A DNA stretch of 64,000 bases from LMUY01 sp964242215 (GCA_964242215.1 CAXTCJ010000002.1:1-64000); one strand, 5' to 3'. Positions 25,844 to 35,543 are shown, counted from the first letter of the stretch. The notes: generated from the sequence alone by a model not told the origin. Numbers and translations are program-made.

Positions 25844-26473
25844 ATGCAAAATCAGACCGATGCGGTCAGCCGCAGACTATCGGACCCCGACTTCCAAGGT
25901 TGGGTGGTTCGCAACAGCATGCTGCTGGTGCTCGTCCTTTCCGGCTTGCTGGCCGTGTTCGTGGTTCATGATGGCTATGTCTGGACGCACCCTGCGCAGC
26001 CTGTGTACTTCTTTGTTGACGGCCATAACCCGCCGACCGCGGCGGTGCCGCTCGACAGTCCGATTGTCGACGACACGGAATTGCTGGAGTGGTCCGTCAA
26101 GTGGGTGTTGGCGCCCTACAATGTCAATTATCACGACTTTCCGCAGCAGTTGAATGCCGCAGGCCGGCACTATACCAAAAATGGTTGGAGTAGCTTTGGT
26201 GCAAGCTACATCAAAGGCGGCAACTTCGAGGAAATGCAGCACGCTCGATTGACGTGTTATGCACAAGCGCAGCGGAGTGCGGTCATTCGCCAAACATCAG
26301 TCATTGGTGGGCATCTGGCATATCAGATCCAGTTCCCGATGGTGCAGACCTGCGAGAACGTCAATCAGCAGAGCACGTCGAACCTGATGATGACGGCGAC
26401 AATCATTCGCATGAATGATCAGGATCACTCGGACGGTCTGGCCATCGAGCAACTCAACGCCAAAGCCTTTTGA
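25844..26473 (+). CDS. dotI: DotI/IcmL/TraM-family VirB8-like inner-membrane protein
   Basis: This 209-aa bitopic protein has one transmembrane helix (LLVLVLSGLLAVFVVHDGYV, about 26-45). A periplasmic domain with the family features follows: VYFFVDGHNPP, VDDTELLEWSVKWVLAPYNV, then FPQQLNAAGRHYTKNGWSSF. In Dot/Icm and IncI systems DotI/TraM is a VirB8-like inner-membrane component. It opens the operon dotI-dotH-dotG, with dotH 13 bp downstream. Confidence 0.93.
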   Translation: MQNQTDAVSRRLSDPDFQGWVVRNSMLLVLVLSGLLAVFVVHDGYVWTHPAQPVYFFVDGHNPPTAAVPLDSPIVDDTELLEWSVKWVLAPYNVNYHDFPQQLNAAGRHYTKNGWSSFGASYIKGGNFEEMQHARLTCYAQAQRSAVIRQTSVIGGHLAYQIQFPMVQTCENVNQQSTSNLMMTATIIRMNDQDHSDGLAIEQLNAKAF

Positions 26474-26486
26474 AAGCGAGCTCAAC

Positions 26487-27485
26487 ATGCGTCGAGATTA
26501 TCTCCTGGCCACGGTATTGCTCGTCGGGTTGGTGCCAATAGGTGCAGTCGCGCAGACCGGCCCCGGCCCTGCCCCTGCGCCCGATACGACTGGTGAACCG
26601 CCGGTCGGCCAAGGGCTCGATGGCCTCGATGCTGCCGGGCAGCGTGCTGTACACAATGCCATTCCATTCACGCCAGAGATGATTCAGGAACTGCAACGTC
26701 GCTATGGTGCGGTCCAGGGAGCCCAGGAACAGGCAACACAGCTGATTGCGTCGCCAGTCAACCGCTTGGTCAATGCTGCCTTCGCGCCGGGTCAGGCGAC
26801 GAACATTATCCAAACGGTACGTGGCTACCCGACCGCAATTAGTTTCTTCGATGCGACGGGACAACCCTGGCCGATTGGTTGGAACACGAACAGCAACGCC
26901 GCCAATGTCTCAGGCGGAACCAACTGTAATTCCTCACAGTCCGGCTCTGGCGGCGACGGCAGCCCATCTGTCAATGCGGTGGGCTTCTATGTTTGCGTGC
27001 CAGTCAAGGGCAGCAACACCATCGAGATCACGCCGATGTCGTTGGTGCCTCGTGGCGGTCTGGTCGTGAACCTGCAGAATGCCCCGAAGCCGCTCTCGTT
27101 CTTGCTGATTTCCGGGCGTGATCGCTACGATGCGGACATGAGCGTTCACGTCTCCGATCGCGGGCCGAATGCCAAGGTGATGGTGGATACACGACCGGGC
27201 GCACCGGTAACCGGAGCGCCTTACCTCAACTCGATGTTGGCCGGCGTGGCTCCGGCCGATGCCATCCCCTTGGACGTATCGGGTGTGTCGCCGGATGAGG
27301 TGCGGGCATGGCGCCTCGGCGGGGAGACTTACATCCGCACCCGATACACCTTGATGTCGCCCGCGTGGGACGCGTCCGAAAGCGGGGAAGGCGGCACCAC
27401 GATCTATGCCATTCCAAGCACGCCGGTCGTCCTGCTTTCGGCCGACTCTCGCACCGTATCCGCCGAGTTGAAGGAACCCCGCTGA
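26487..27485 (+). CDS. dotH: DotH/IcmK/TraN-family outer-membrane core protein
   Basis: The ATG at 26487 gives a signal peptide (LLATVLLVGLVPIGAVAQ) and a 332-aa protein. The middle and C-terminus carry the family blocks FTPEMIQELQRRYGAVQGAQ, RGYPTAISFFDATGQPWPIG, then NTIEITPMSLVPRGGLVVNL and a final WRLGGETYIRTRYTLMSPAW. DotH forms the outer-membrane ring with DotC and DotD. The stop codon overlaps the dotG start by 1 bp (TGATG). Confidence 0.92.
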   Translation: MRRDYLLATVLLVGLVPIGAVAQTGPGPAPAPDTTGEPPVGQGLDGLDAAGQRAVHNAIPFTPEMIQELQRRYGAVQGAQEQATQLIASPVNRLVNAAFAPGQATNIIQTVRGYPTAISFFDATGQPWPIGWNTNSNAANVSGGTNCNSSQSGSGGDGSPSVNAVGFYVCVPVKGSNTIEITPMSLVPRGGLVVNLQNAPKPLSFLLISGRDRYDADMSVHVSDRGPNAKVMVDTRPGAPVTGAPYLNSMLAGVAPADAIPLDVSGVSPDEVRAWRLGGETYIRTRYTLMSPAWDASESGEGGTTIYAIPSTPVVLLSADSRTVSAELKEPR

Positions 27486-28777
27486 TGTCCGGTTTTGCAA
27501 GCAAGCTCCAGATAGGCAGCGTGTTCAATCGTTCGGCCTATGCAGGCCCGCGCCGTTTTCTTGTCATTGGCGGTTGTATCGTTGGCGTGGCCGGCGCAAT
27601 CGCGTACGTCTCGATGTCGGGTTCGACCGAGCCGTTGGTTTCGCAGACTGGGAGGCTCCCGAAAATTAATCCGCTGCCGGGCGGACTGAATGGCAATTCT
27701 CAGCAGAACAAGCTAGCTCTGCAGACCAACCAGGAGCAGGCCGAGCAGGCGGCTCAAGGGGGTCTCTCCTATACGCCGCCGATAGCCGCCAGCCAGACGA
27801 CGACACCGGCACCCATCATCACGCCGCAACCCGCGCCGATCACGGCGCCTACCGTGGCGCTGCGTCCGGTATCGCCTGCGGCACCGACCGTCGTGTCACA
27901 GCCAATCCAATATCGGCCCGATCCCATGGCGAGGCAGGTGGCACAAACGGCCCAAGTAACCCAGGCGGTACAAAACGACCCGCAGGAGCAACAGACATAT
28001 ACCGACGCCGTTAATCGCTTGCTGCGCGGTTGGAACGGTCGCGCCCCGCGCACCGATGTGGTTGTAGACCCGTCATTAGGCTCTGTTGACGCGGCTGCTG
28101 GTACACAGGCAGGGACAGGGCGGTCGGGAGACGATAATCGCGCGACCCGAAATGCCTCATTCGGATCCCGACTGGACGCCAACGGCGGCGGAACGACAGC
28201 TGGCCGGCTACTGATGCCAGCTGGTCGCGGCATCTTCGCCCATACGGTACTGGCAGTGTCGTCGGACTCCGAGGGTCCCGTGGTGCTGCAAGCGGACTCA
28301 GGGCCGCTGAACGGTGACAGGATGATTGGGACATTTGGTAAAGCCAGTTCCAATGGGGCTGGCTCCTCCGATCGCCTTGTCATCCGGGTGAACTCGATCG
28401 AGCACCGTGGTCAGACGATCGGCGTCAACGCGATCGTCACGGCGCCCGACACCATGGAGACGACGGTCGCCAGTAGCGTGGACGAGCATTATCTTGCGCG
28501 TTTCGCTTTGCCGGCGGCGGCGGCGTTTGTCTCGGGGCTGGGTCAGGCTTTGGCAACAACCTCCAACACGAACAGCGTCCTCAGCCCTCTTGGTGGAACC
28601 TCTTACTCGACGCAGTTGAACTTTCCGCAACAGCTCGGTGTCGGTGCCGGTGTCGCAGCCCAACAGCTCAGCAACACCCTCAATCAGCAGGCGCCTCGCT
28701 CACCCACGATCCATGTGGATGCCAATGTGAACGTAGGCGTCATGTTCCTGGCACCCGTCACGGAAAATAGCCGCTAA
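27485..28777 (+). CDS. dotG: DotG/IcmE/TraO-family VirB10-like channel protein
   Basis: This 430-aa protein has one N-terminal membrane helix (FLVIGGCIVGVAGAIAYVSM), a Pro/Gln/Thr-rich periplasmic linker and a C-terminal VirB10-like domain. That domain has AGRLLMPAGRGIFAHTVLAV, GDRMIGTFGKA, RLVIRVNSIEHRGQTIGVNA and a predicted antenna region, ending VGVMFLAPV. It is much shorter than Legionella DotG because the pentapeptide-repeat region is absent, as in conjugative TraO proteins. Confidence 0.92.
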   Translation: MSGFASKLQIGSVFNRSAYAGPRRFLVIGGCIVGVAGAIAYVSMSGSTEPLVSQTGRLPKINPLPGGLNGNSQQNKLALQTNQEQAEQAAQGGLSYTPPIAASQTTTPAPIITPQPAPITAPTVALRPVSPAAPTVVSQPIQYRPDPMARQVAQTAQVTQAVQNDPQEQQTYTDAVNRLLRGWNGRAPRTDVVVDPSLGSVDAAAGTQAGTGRSGDDNRATRNASFGSRLDANGGGTTAGRLLMPAGRGIFAHTVLAVSSDSEGPVVLQADSGPLNGDRMIGTFGKASSNGAGSSDRLVIRVNSIEHRGQTIGVNAIVTAPDTMETTVASSVDEHYLARFALPAAAAFVSGLGQALATTSNTNSVLSPLGGTSYSTQLNFPQQLGVGAGVAAQQLSNTLNQQAPRSPTIHVDANVNVGVMFLAPVTENSR

Positions 28778-28794
28778 GCCGAGTTTCCAACAGC

Positions 28795-28804
28795 CGTTCG
28801 CTCC
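28795..28804 (+). promoter_or_regulatory. Transfer-regulon motif, copy 7
   Basis: CGTTCGCTCC ends 43 nt before the ATG at 28848. GATCC (28814-28818) and GGATC (28840-28844) form an inverted repeat in the leader. Confidence 0.65.
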
Positions 28805-28847
28805 GGCCTGCCTGATCCTGGCATCAGTTTCAGCAAGCGGGATCGCC

Positions 28848-30140
28848 ATGGACACGCACATCACGGACCGGCCTGAGATCCAGGTCGAAGGAACGGAGGA
28901 AGCTATCAGCCACGCGACAGGCGGTCCGGACACAGACCGCCTGAGCAGTTTCCGCTCTCTGAACGAAGGTGAGCCGCGTCCACCTGAAGCGACAGCGCCA
29001 ACCCCGGCTCGGAAGTCTCGTCGTAATGGCCTGATGATCACCGCTTGCGCGATTGTCGTGCTAGCCGCTGCCGGCGGTGTGTTTTGGATATCGCCCTACA
29101 ATCACACCAGCATGGCCGATCTTACGCGAGTGGCAGGCCGAGCAGAAACTGCCGTGCTAACCCCGATCCACAGCGCAGTCGGGCAAAACCCGTCGCTGCC
29201 GGCGCCGATTGCTCCTGCAGCTCGCTTGGCCCGTGCGCCAGAGCCGTCCGCGCCCACGCCTTTGCGGGTCCCACCACCCGTCTTGGCCGGGCCACGGGCA
29301 ATCGGTGATGATATGGCTGAATTCCTTCGCCTCGGCGGACAGACGACAGCCATGGCACCCCCGGCTCTGGCGAAGCGAGTTGAGCCGCCGTCTGTCTTGA
29401 GCAAACCACCTGCCGGGCAGGCACTTGCTTCGCATGACCAAGACCCGGCGGGTGTTGACCCGCACGTCCCCTCAGCCGCTGTGGCTACGCCAAAGGCTCC
29501 CGTCGTTGCAAGTCTGCCCCCGGCCATCGTGGAGCACGCGAACTCCGCGCCGCAAACGGCTGCCCCCGAACAGCATCCGGCCGGAGGAAGTGCCACCGTT
29601 CCAAATGATCCTGTTACGGCCATCGCTGCCCTACGGCCGGCGCCTATGACCGACGCCCAGCAAATTCAGGTCCTTGATCTTGTGACCCAGCTCGGCACCC
29701 TAGTACGGGACCAGCGGGCACAAATTACCCAGTTGCGCCAGGACCAGCAGAACTTAGTGGAGCGGGTCGATAGCTCGCTCAACGATTTCACGCGGCGTAT
29801 CTCGTTGTCAGAAGCGCGTGGCGCCCTTGGCGCGGCTGCGGGAGAACCCCGGCCGATCCAGGCGGCCGGCGCGGCACCGGTGATCGCTACACCGGTTGCA
29901 GCCCGAGTGGCGGTGCCGATCCCGGTGTCTGCGCCCGTCGATACCGGTCCCCACCGCTATCATGTGCAGGCCGCATCGCCGGGCCTGGCCATGTTGTCAG
30001 AACTGGATACCTCCGGCGGCGAGCAGCGGCAGCTGCCGATCTCGCCCGGGGACACCGTGCCAGGCTGGGGAAAGGTCGTGAGCATCGCTCAGCGCGGGAC
30101 ATCCTGGGTGGTGAAGACGGACCGTGGTCTGATCCAGTAG
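28848..30140 (+). CDS. DotF/IcmG/TraP-like bitopic membrane protein
   Basis: This 430-aa protein has a 60-aa cytoplasmic N-terminus, one transmembrane helix (LMITACAIVVLAAAGGVFWI) and a long Pro/Ala-rich periplasmic linker. A coiled coil (QLGTLVRDQRAQITQLRQDQ, about 282-320) and a compact C-terminal domain (HRYHVQAASPGLAMLSEL, DTVPGWGKVVSIAQRG) complete it. Architecture and gene order between dotG and dotE match TraP/DotF. The sequence itself is weakly conserved in this family, so context carries much of the call. Confidence 0.72.
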   Translation: MDTHITDRPEIQVEGTEEAISHATGGPDTDRLSSFRSLNEGEPRPPEATAPTPARKSRRNGLMITACAIVVLAAAGGVFWISPYNHTSMADLTRVAGRAETAVLTPIHSAVGQNPSLPAPIAPAARLARAPEPSAPTPLRVPPPVLAGPRAIGDDMAEFLRLGGQTTAMAPPALAKRVEPPSVLSKPPAGQALASHDQDPAGVDPHVPSAAVATPKAPVVASLPPAIVEHANSAPQTAAPEQHPAGGSATVPNDPVTAIAALRPAPMTDAQQIQVLDLVTQLGTLVRDQRAQITQLRQDQQNLVERVDSSLNDFTRRISLSEARGALGAAAGEPRPIQAAGAAPVIATPVAARVAVPIPVSAPVDTGPHRYHVQAASPGLAMLSELDTSGGEQRQLPISPGDTVPGWGKVVSIAQRGTSWVVKTDRGLIQ

Positions 30141-30150
30141 GAGACAGGCC

Positions 30151-30687
30151 ATGCAAGGACTGGTCAATTTCGCGCAGCAGGTGGCGCTTGTTCTCGCCGT
30201 CCTGCTGCCGACTTTCCTTTATCTCAGCGCCATCGGCCTGTTCCTGTTCGCCGCCTGGGGACTCTGGCAACAGGCTCAGCCGCATAATCCGTTCCGCGGC
30301 CGGCCCTGGGTTCCCTGGCTGTCCCTCGTCATAAGCGGTGCTTGCGCGTCGTTTCCGACTATCCTCAACAAGGTCAATATCAGCGGCGGCTCGACCGTCA
30401 CGATGTCGGTTGTGGCGGGTCTCACCAGCTACACGACCGTCGATACGACGAACATTCTGGGTGCGACACCTGGTGCCACGGTGCTGAACATCGTGCAGGC
30501 GTTCCAGGGCTTTTTTCAGGTGTTCGGCGCCATGACGTGTTTCTTTGCGATGATGGCCTGGCGGGCGGCGGTCAGTGGTCGCAGTAACCGGCAGTGGGGC
30601 GGCTGCGGCGTTCAATTCGTGTTCGGTGCGATGCTGATGAATATCTACACGGTGTCGCAGTGGCTGGTTGGGATCTTCACCGTCTAG
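30151..30687 (+). CDS. DotE/IcmC/TraQ-like polytopic membrane protein
   Basis: This 178-aa protein has about four transmembrane segments: VALVLAVLLPTFLYLSAIGL, PWVPWLSLVISGACASFPTI, VQAFQGFFQVFGAMTCFFAM and FVFGAMLMNIYTVSQWLVGI. The spacing is that of the DotE/DotP (IcmC/IcmD) pair of small inner-membrane proteins. It begins 10 bp after the DotF-like gene and is co-transcribed. The exact role of these proteins in the channel is unknown. Confidence 0.75.
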   Translation: MQGLVNFAQQVALVLAVLLPTFLYLSAIGLFLFAAWGLWQQAQPHNPFRGRPWVPWLSLVISGACASFPTILNKVNISGGSTVTMSVVAGLTSYTTVDTTNILGATPGATVLNIVQAFQGFFQVFGAMTCFFAMMAWRAAVSGRSNRQWGGCGVQFVFGAMLMNIYTVSQWLVGIFTV

Positions 30688-30704
30688 CCAAAAAGCCCTG
30701 CGTC

Positions 30705-30714
30705 CGTTCGCTCC
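30705..30714 (+). promoter_or_regulatory. Transfer-regulon motif, copy 8
   Basis: CGTTCGCTCC ends 56 nt before the GTG at 30771. GAGGGAC (30738-30744) and GTCCCTC (30746-30752) form a tight hairpin just upstream of the ribosome-binding site. Confidence 0.62.
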
Positions 30715-30770
30715 GGCTCCGGTCAGTCTCCAGTGCAGAGGGACGGTCCCTCGGCAAGGAGAGCACCCAA

Positions 30771-31247
30771 GTGAATATCACCCACAACAACTCGATCGTG
30801 CCGGCGGGGGTCCAGCCGCGTGGCATTCGTCTTCCGCCCGCCCGTGTGCGCCACCTGGCAGCAGCCTTCGTGTCGGCGGGGCTGACGTCGCTGGCTCTCG
30901 TCGGCCCGGCGCTGGCCCAGGCGGCGACACCGAGCACCGCTGGCATCGGCGCCCAGCTGCAGCAGATGGCGCAGGAAGGCTCGACAACGGGCGGCTTCGT
31001 CGGCTCGACGGCGATGTACGGTGCCGCCCTGATCTGCATGGTTGGCGGCGCCTGGGCACTGTGGCAGTCACGCCAGCCGCAGAACCGCGAGAGCGGCCGC
31101 GTCGCCATGGGCATGGCGGGCTTGGTGCTGGCGGGCCTGTTCGCGACCGGCGGCACCTGGATCAACAAGGCGGCCAACACGGCGTCGGGCGGCAACTCCA
31201 GCATCTCCAGCACCGCCGGCACCGTCACCTTCGGCGCTGGCGGCTAA
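30771..31247 (+). CDS. DotP/IcmD/TraR-like small membrane protein
   Basis: The GTG at 30771 has AAGGAGAG 6 bp upstream. A long leader with a signal-like helix (AAAFVSAGLTSLALVGPALA) is followed by a short polar loop. A pair of membrane helices (GSTAMYGAALICMVGGAWAL, and VAMGMAGLVLAGLFATGGTW) then gives a pilin-like fold, as in IcmD/TraR. It follows the DotE-like gene and precedes dotN, the order found in IncI plasmids. Confidence 0.72.
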   Translation: MNITHNNSIVPAGVQPRGIRLPPARVRHLAAAFVSAGLTSLALVGPALAQAATPSTAGIGAQLQQMAQEGSTTGGFVGSTAMYGAALICMVGGAWALWQSRQPQNRESGRVAMGMAGLVLAGLFATGGTWINKAANTASGGNSSISSTAGTVTFGAGG

Positions 31248-31250
31248 CCG

Positions 31251-31892
31251 GTGGCTCGCCCTCCCCTCGTCCTCTCGGCACATCCCTCGGCCTGGACGGC
31301 TGAAGCCGTGTCGGGCGGGCGGATGGCGGGCACCCCCGACCTAACCGTCTGCCAGTTCTGCGGTCAGCTGACCGCAGGCTGGCAGGTGCCTTACCACCTC
31401 AACGATGACCACACGGACAACACACCCGCCAACATCGTGAGGAGTTGCCCGCTCTGTCATTTGCCACAGCACCTCAACCGACCGCAGATCGACAGTGAGG
31501 CGGTGCTGATCTGGCTTCCCGAGATGGCGCAAGGCGCCATCAGCGTTCTCGCCCGTCATATTCATCTTGCTTGTGTTGCGGCGGGCTTTGCGCCGCACGA
31601 TGCCCAATCCGCTCGCGGTCCGGCAGCCAGGGCGCTCGCCGGATTTCACGCATTTCGCGCGCTGTATGAGCGTCGGGCCGCAGCCGAGCTGCGGCTTGGA
31701 ACGACATCTCCGAGACAGCTTGGAGCGGCATTGCTGGACTTGCCGCCGGCGGACTACGAGCGTCGTACGAAGCTTCTCGCCGGCATTCGCCTATTACCGA
31801 CCGGCCGCTTTTTTCAGGACGAACGCGACATTTACCCCGAAATGCTCCGCGACTGGGCGCTGCCGCGTGCCGCGTCACGTGCAGCGACTTAA
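31251..31892 (+). CDS. dotN: DotN/IcmJ/TraT-family zinc protein
   Basis: The zinc/HNH-like block CQFCGQLTAGWQVPYHLNDD, then HTDNTPANIVRSCPLCHLPQ, has the C-x2-C ... C-x2-C spacing and the HLNDDHTDN core of IcmJ/DotN. DotN is a cytosolic part of the coupling complex with DotL and DotM. The start is a GTG 3 bp after the previous stop. An ATG at 31323 is an alternative but would remove residues before the zinc site. Confidence 0.88.
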   Translation: MARPPLVLSAHPSAWTAEAVSGGRMAGTPDLTVCQFCGQLTAGWQVPYHLNDDHTDNTPANIVRSCPLCHLPQHLNRPQIDSEAVLIWLPEMAQGAISVLARHIHLACVAAGFAPHDAQSARGPAARALAGFHAFRALYERRAAAELRLGTTSPRQLGAALLDLPPADYERRTKLLAGIRLLPTGRFFQDERDIYPEMLRDWALPRAASRAAT

Positions 31893-31910
31893 CCAGCCAA
31901 GAGGTCACCT

Positions 31911-34900
31911 ATGATCGGCGCCTTCGCCAAGATGCTTGCCGGGCTTTCTTTGAGCCTGCGCCAGCCGCTCTACAGCTTCTGTGATGTCGAGACCACGCAT
32001 GGCGATGCGTTGGTCACCAAACACAGCGACTACATCTCCTTCATCCGCGTCGATGGCATGCGTAAGATGGCAACCCGCCAGGATGTCGCGCGCATGGCGC
32101 TCGCGCAGCGTATCGAGCTCTCGGGATCACTCGAGGGCAAGGGCCATGCGATCCTTGGCTGGTTCGCGTCAGACCCCGAGCTGTCGGCCGTCGAGATCGA
32201 CCGGCTGAACATGGATAGCTGCCGCGCCGTGGCGCGCGAGCTGAACATGGACCTGACCGATATTCTTGATGAGCGTGCGCGCCTGTGGCCGACGATCATG
32301 CGCTGGGAGGCTGCCTACTACGTGCTGTTCACCCGCAGGTCGGTGCTGACCAAGGAAGAGCGCAAGCAGATGAAGGAGGAGCAGGACGCCATGGCGCGGG
32401 AGCTCTCCCGCGTCGGCGACAGCCAGCGCTTCTACTTGCGGTCTGAGATCATGGCAGCCCGCCACGCAGCCTTTGTGGCGCGGGTCACGGCGTCGTTGCG
32501 CAATTCCGATGTGGCCACCCTCGAACTGGACGCACACGCTGCGCTGACGCTGGCCCGTGAGGCTCTGTATCGCGAGACCGCAGGCTCCGCCTGGCGGCCG
32601 GTTCTACTCGGTGACCGTGCCATGCCACGGTGCCCGGAGGACGACGAAAAGGCCCGGCCGGAGCATCTGCTGTGGCCCTCGATCCGTAGCCAGGTGTTCC
32701 ACGCCGATGCCGTCACCAAGGGCGGACAGCGGGTGCAGATCGGCGACTATGAATATGCACCGGTTGACATGGCAGTTGGGCCGGAAGACCCGCGCCCGTT
32801 CATCGAGCTGGCTGCGGCCCTTGGTCAGGACCGCATCCCGTGGCGCGGCGCCATCCTGATCGAAGGCGGCGGCAAAGCGTTGATGGCGATGAAGGAGGTG
32901 GGGGCCAGTTTCCTTGCCATGTTCCCGAGCAACGGTGATCTGCGCCGTGCGTTCGCCGCCCTGCGCCAGGAGCGCATCGATAACAACCATATCTCGGTCA
33001 AGCTCCGGGCTTCGTTCGCGACCTGGGCGCCGATCGAGGACAATCGCAAGCTGCGTCGTCGCGCCTCGACCCTGAGCCAGCGGATCGAGGGGTGGGGCAA
33101 CTGCCGCGCCACCAGTGTCTGTGGCGATCCTCTAGAAGGCGCGATGAGCAGCGTGCCCGGACTGGCGCTGACCTCTACGGGCACGGCGTCCCTGGCCCTG
33201 TTGGGCGATGCGCTCTCGATGATGCCGTGGAACCGGACCGCCTCGCCTTGGGAGGGTGGTTCCGTGCTCTTCCGCCGGCCGGATGGCGCTATCTGGCCGT
33301 ACGACCCGGCTGGCGGCTCCATGCGTCCTCAAGTGCTCGACATCTTCGTGGCACCGCCCCGTTCGGGCAAATCGGTGCTGGCCAACTCGATCAATCTCGG
33401 CCTCTGCCTCAGCACCGCTGTCATGGGCTCCAAGGGGGCAAAGCTGCCGTTGATCGGCAAGGTCGACATCGGACCGTCCGTGCAGGGATTCACTCGTCTG
33501 CTGCAAGAGGCGCTGGGTCCGGAGCGCAGGCATGAGGCGATCTTCGTCACCATGCAGTTCGGCCGCGGCTATGAGGTCAACATTTTCGACCTGCAGGTCG
33601 GATGCGAGTATCCGCTGCCGTTGGAGAAAGCCTTCCTGCAGAACTTCATGGCGCTGGCAACCTTGCCGCCGGATACGACGACCCCGTTCGAGGGGATCAA
33701 CCAGATGATCGGGCTGGTGCTGGACGAGGCCTATCGTCTCTGCACTGATGTTCCGGGCGGCTCGCCGAAGCGCTATCGGGTCGGCGTCGAACCCGACGTC
33801 GACGCGATGCTGCAGAACCGCAAGGTGGATCTCGAACATGAGGAACCTTGGTGGCGTGACGTCGTCAACGCCCTAATCGGCCTGGGCGAGTATCGTCTCG
33901 CTGAAGTGGCGCAGCGTTACGCAGTGCCGACGATGCAGGATCTGATCAGCGCTGCTCGCACAGATCAGGTGCGGGATATGTTCAACAAGCTGAAGATCGA
34001 CGCGACGCACGAGGATTCGTGTTCGCTGTTCGAGCGCTACATCTACGACATCATCCGCAAGTACCCGACCCTCAACAGCCCGACGAAGCTGGACTTTGGC
34101 CCGGCGCGGGTCATCGGTCTGGATCTGGCGGCCGTGGCACCGACCGGCTCCGCCTCGGCCAATCGGCAGACCGAGATGATGTACATGCTGGCCAGACACC
34201 TGCTGGCGCGCAATTTCTTCCTGCATCCTGACTATGCCCAATACGTTCCGGCCGCCGTGCGCGAGTATCATTTGGCGCGGTTTCAGGACGTGATGGAGAG
34301 CGTCAAGCGCCTCGATTATGATGAGTGGCATCGCACGGAGCGCAGCCCGCAGGTCCGTGCCCAGGCTGAACTCGACGTACGCGAAGGACCCAAGCACAAC
34401 ATCCAGCTCGGTTTCGCTTCGCAGCGTCTGCAGGACATGGGTGACGGAATCACGTCGCAGGCGACCGGCCGGTTCATTCTGCGCGCGGGCGATGAGAAAG
34501 AGGCGGACGAGATCATCACCCGCTTCAACCTGACCGAGGCCAGCGCCGGTATCGTCCGCTATGGCCTGAATGGTCCGGGTCCCAAAGGCGCGCCCTTCCT
34601 CGCCATCCTGACTGCGGACGGCGAGAAGTACGAGCAGATGCTGGTCAATTCACTCGGGCCGATCGAGTTGTGGGCTCTAAGCACCACCCCCGGCGACACC
34701 GGCTTGCGCAACCGCCTGTATGATCGGGTCGGGTTCAGCGAGGGCCTGCGGCGGCTGTCCAAGGTTTTTCCACGCGGCTCGGCACTCAAGGAGATCGATC
34801 GGCGCAAGAAGGACCGGTTGATCCGTGGCGAACTCGACACCAAGGCTGAACTCGGGGTCATCGATGAACTCGCGGGCGAGCTGCTTGACGGTCACGGCAT

Positions 34901-34964
34901 CGGCATGAAGTTGCGTGACCCTGACATCGAAGGGTCGCAGCCGATGCTCTTGGCGGCCGAGTAG
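31911..34964 (+). CDS. dotO: DotO/IcmB/TraU-family secretion ATPase
   Basis: This 1017-aa protein has Walker A in APPRSGKSVLANSI at about residue 481-492. A downstream VirB4-like half contains GPARVIGLDLAAVAP (Walker B strand) and TEMMYMLARHLLARN. DotO is the large VirB4-type ATPase at the cytoplasmic entrance of the channel. The N-terminal 430 residues contain the transfer-specific domain. The length is normal for TraU. It starts 18 bp after dotN. Confidence 0.93.
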   Translation: MIGAFAKMLAGLSLSLRQPLYSFCDVETTHGDALVTKHSDYISFIRVDGMRKMATRQDVARMALAQRIELSGSLEGKGHAILGWFASDPELSAVEIDRLNMDSCRAVARELNMDLTDILDERARLWPTIMRWEAAYYVLFTRRSVLTKEERKQMKEEQDAMARELSRVGDSQRFYLRSEIMAARHAAFVARVTASLRNSDVATLELDAHAALTLAREALYRETAGSAWRPVLLGDRAMPRCPEDDEKARPEHLLWPSIRSQVFHADAVTKGGQRVQIGDYEYAPVDMAVGPEDPRPFIELAAALGQDRIPWRGAILIEGGGKALMAMKEVGASFLAMFPSNGDLRRAFAALRQERIDNNHISVKLRASFATWAPIEDNRKLRRRASTLSQRIEGWGNCRATSVCGDPLEGAMSSVPGLALTSTGTASLALLGDALSMMPWNRTASPWEGGSVLFRRPDGAIWPYDPAGGSMRPQVLDIFVAPPRSGKSVLANSINLGLCLSTAVMGSKGAKLPLIGKVDIGPSVQGFTRLLQEALGPERRHEAIFVTMQFGRGYEVNIFDLQVGCEYPLPLEKAFLQNFMALATLPPDTTTPFEGINQMIGLVLDEAYRLCTDVPGGSPKRYRVGVEPDVDAMLQNRKVDLEHEEPWWRDVVNALIGLGEYRLAEVAQRYAVPTMQDLISAARTDQVRDMFNKLKIDATHEDSCSLFERYIYDIIRKYPTLNSPTKLDFGPARVIGLDLAAVAPTGSASANRQTEMMYMLARHLLARNFFLHPDYAQYVPAAVREYHLARFQDVMESVKRLDYDEWHRTERSPQVRAQAELDVREGPKHNIQLGFASQRLQDMGDGITSQATGRFILRAGDEKEADEIITRFNLTEASAGIVRYGLNGPGPKGAPFLAILTADGEKYEQMLVNSLGPIELWALSTTPGDTGLRNRLYDRVGFSEGLRRLSKVFPRGSALKEIDRRKKDRLIRGELDTKAELGVIDELAGELLDGHGIGMKLRDPDIEGSQPMLLAAE

Positions 34965-35016
34965 AGCCGGCTCGGTGTCAGGCAGAGCGGCACTTCTTGC
35001 AAAAAGAAGGTCGTCC

Positions 35017-35026
35017 CGTTCGCTCC
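35017..35026 (+). promoter_or_regulatory. Transfer-regulon motif, copy 9
   Basis: CGTTCGCTCC ends 40 nt before the dotD ATG at 35067, the spacing that favours this start over 35055. A small hairpin (CTTCTT ... AAGAAG) lies just upstream at 34993-35009. Confidence 0.63.
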
Positions 35027-35066
35027 GCCACAGATCATCCTTCATGGCACCAACATGGAGGGCGTG

Positions 35067-35543
35067 ATGAACGTCGATAGAGCGAAGATCTCCGCGGCAT
35101 TCCTGGCTCTCGGCCTTCTCGCTGGGTGCGCCTCAACCGTCGTTCCGACTGACGTGTCGATGACCGGCATGCCGAACGCAGAGCTATCTCTCCGGCGCAC
35201 GCTCGATCAGGTCAATGGTGACATGACCCAGATCGGCGGCATGCGGCCATCCAGCTATGCCGAGGCAACCGCTGCATTGCCCGTTCTTCCCGGCGAGCTG
35301 CAGAAGCCCGTGCAGTTCGTTTGGACTGGCCCGCTCGATGCTGGGGTCCGGAAGCTGGCGAGCAGCATCGGCTACACGGTCGTGGTGTCCGCCCCGGACA
35401 ATGCCCAGTTGGTCAGCGTTGCCGTCAACGTCGATGGCCAGGTCATCGGCGCCTTCCGGGCACTCGGTGATCAGGCCGGCACGACCGCGACCGTCCAGGT
35501 CGATCCGCAGCACCGTCAGGTTCAGGTGATCCACCATGTCTAG
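35067..35543 (+). CDS. dotD: DotD/TraH-family outer-membrane lipoprotein
   Basis: From the ATG at 35067 a signal peptide ends in the lipobox LLAGC, so Cys20 is lipidated. The C-terminal half (GPLDAGVRKLASSIGYTVVV, then SVAVNVDGQVIGAFRALGDQ) has the secretin-N-like fold known for DotD. With DotC it takes DotH to the outer membrane. It overlaps dotC by 8 bp. Confidence 0.9.
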   Translation: MNVDRAKISAAFLALGLLAGCASTVVPTDVSMTGMPNAELSLRRTLDQVNGDMTQIGGMRPSSYAEATAALPVLPGELQKPVQFVWTGPLDAGVRKLASSIGYTVVVSAPDNAQLVSVAVNVDGQVIGAFRALGDQAGTTATVQVDPQHRQVQVIHHV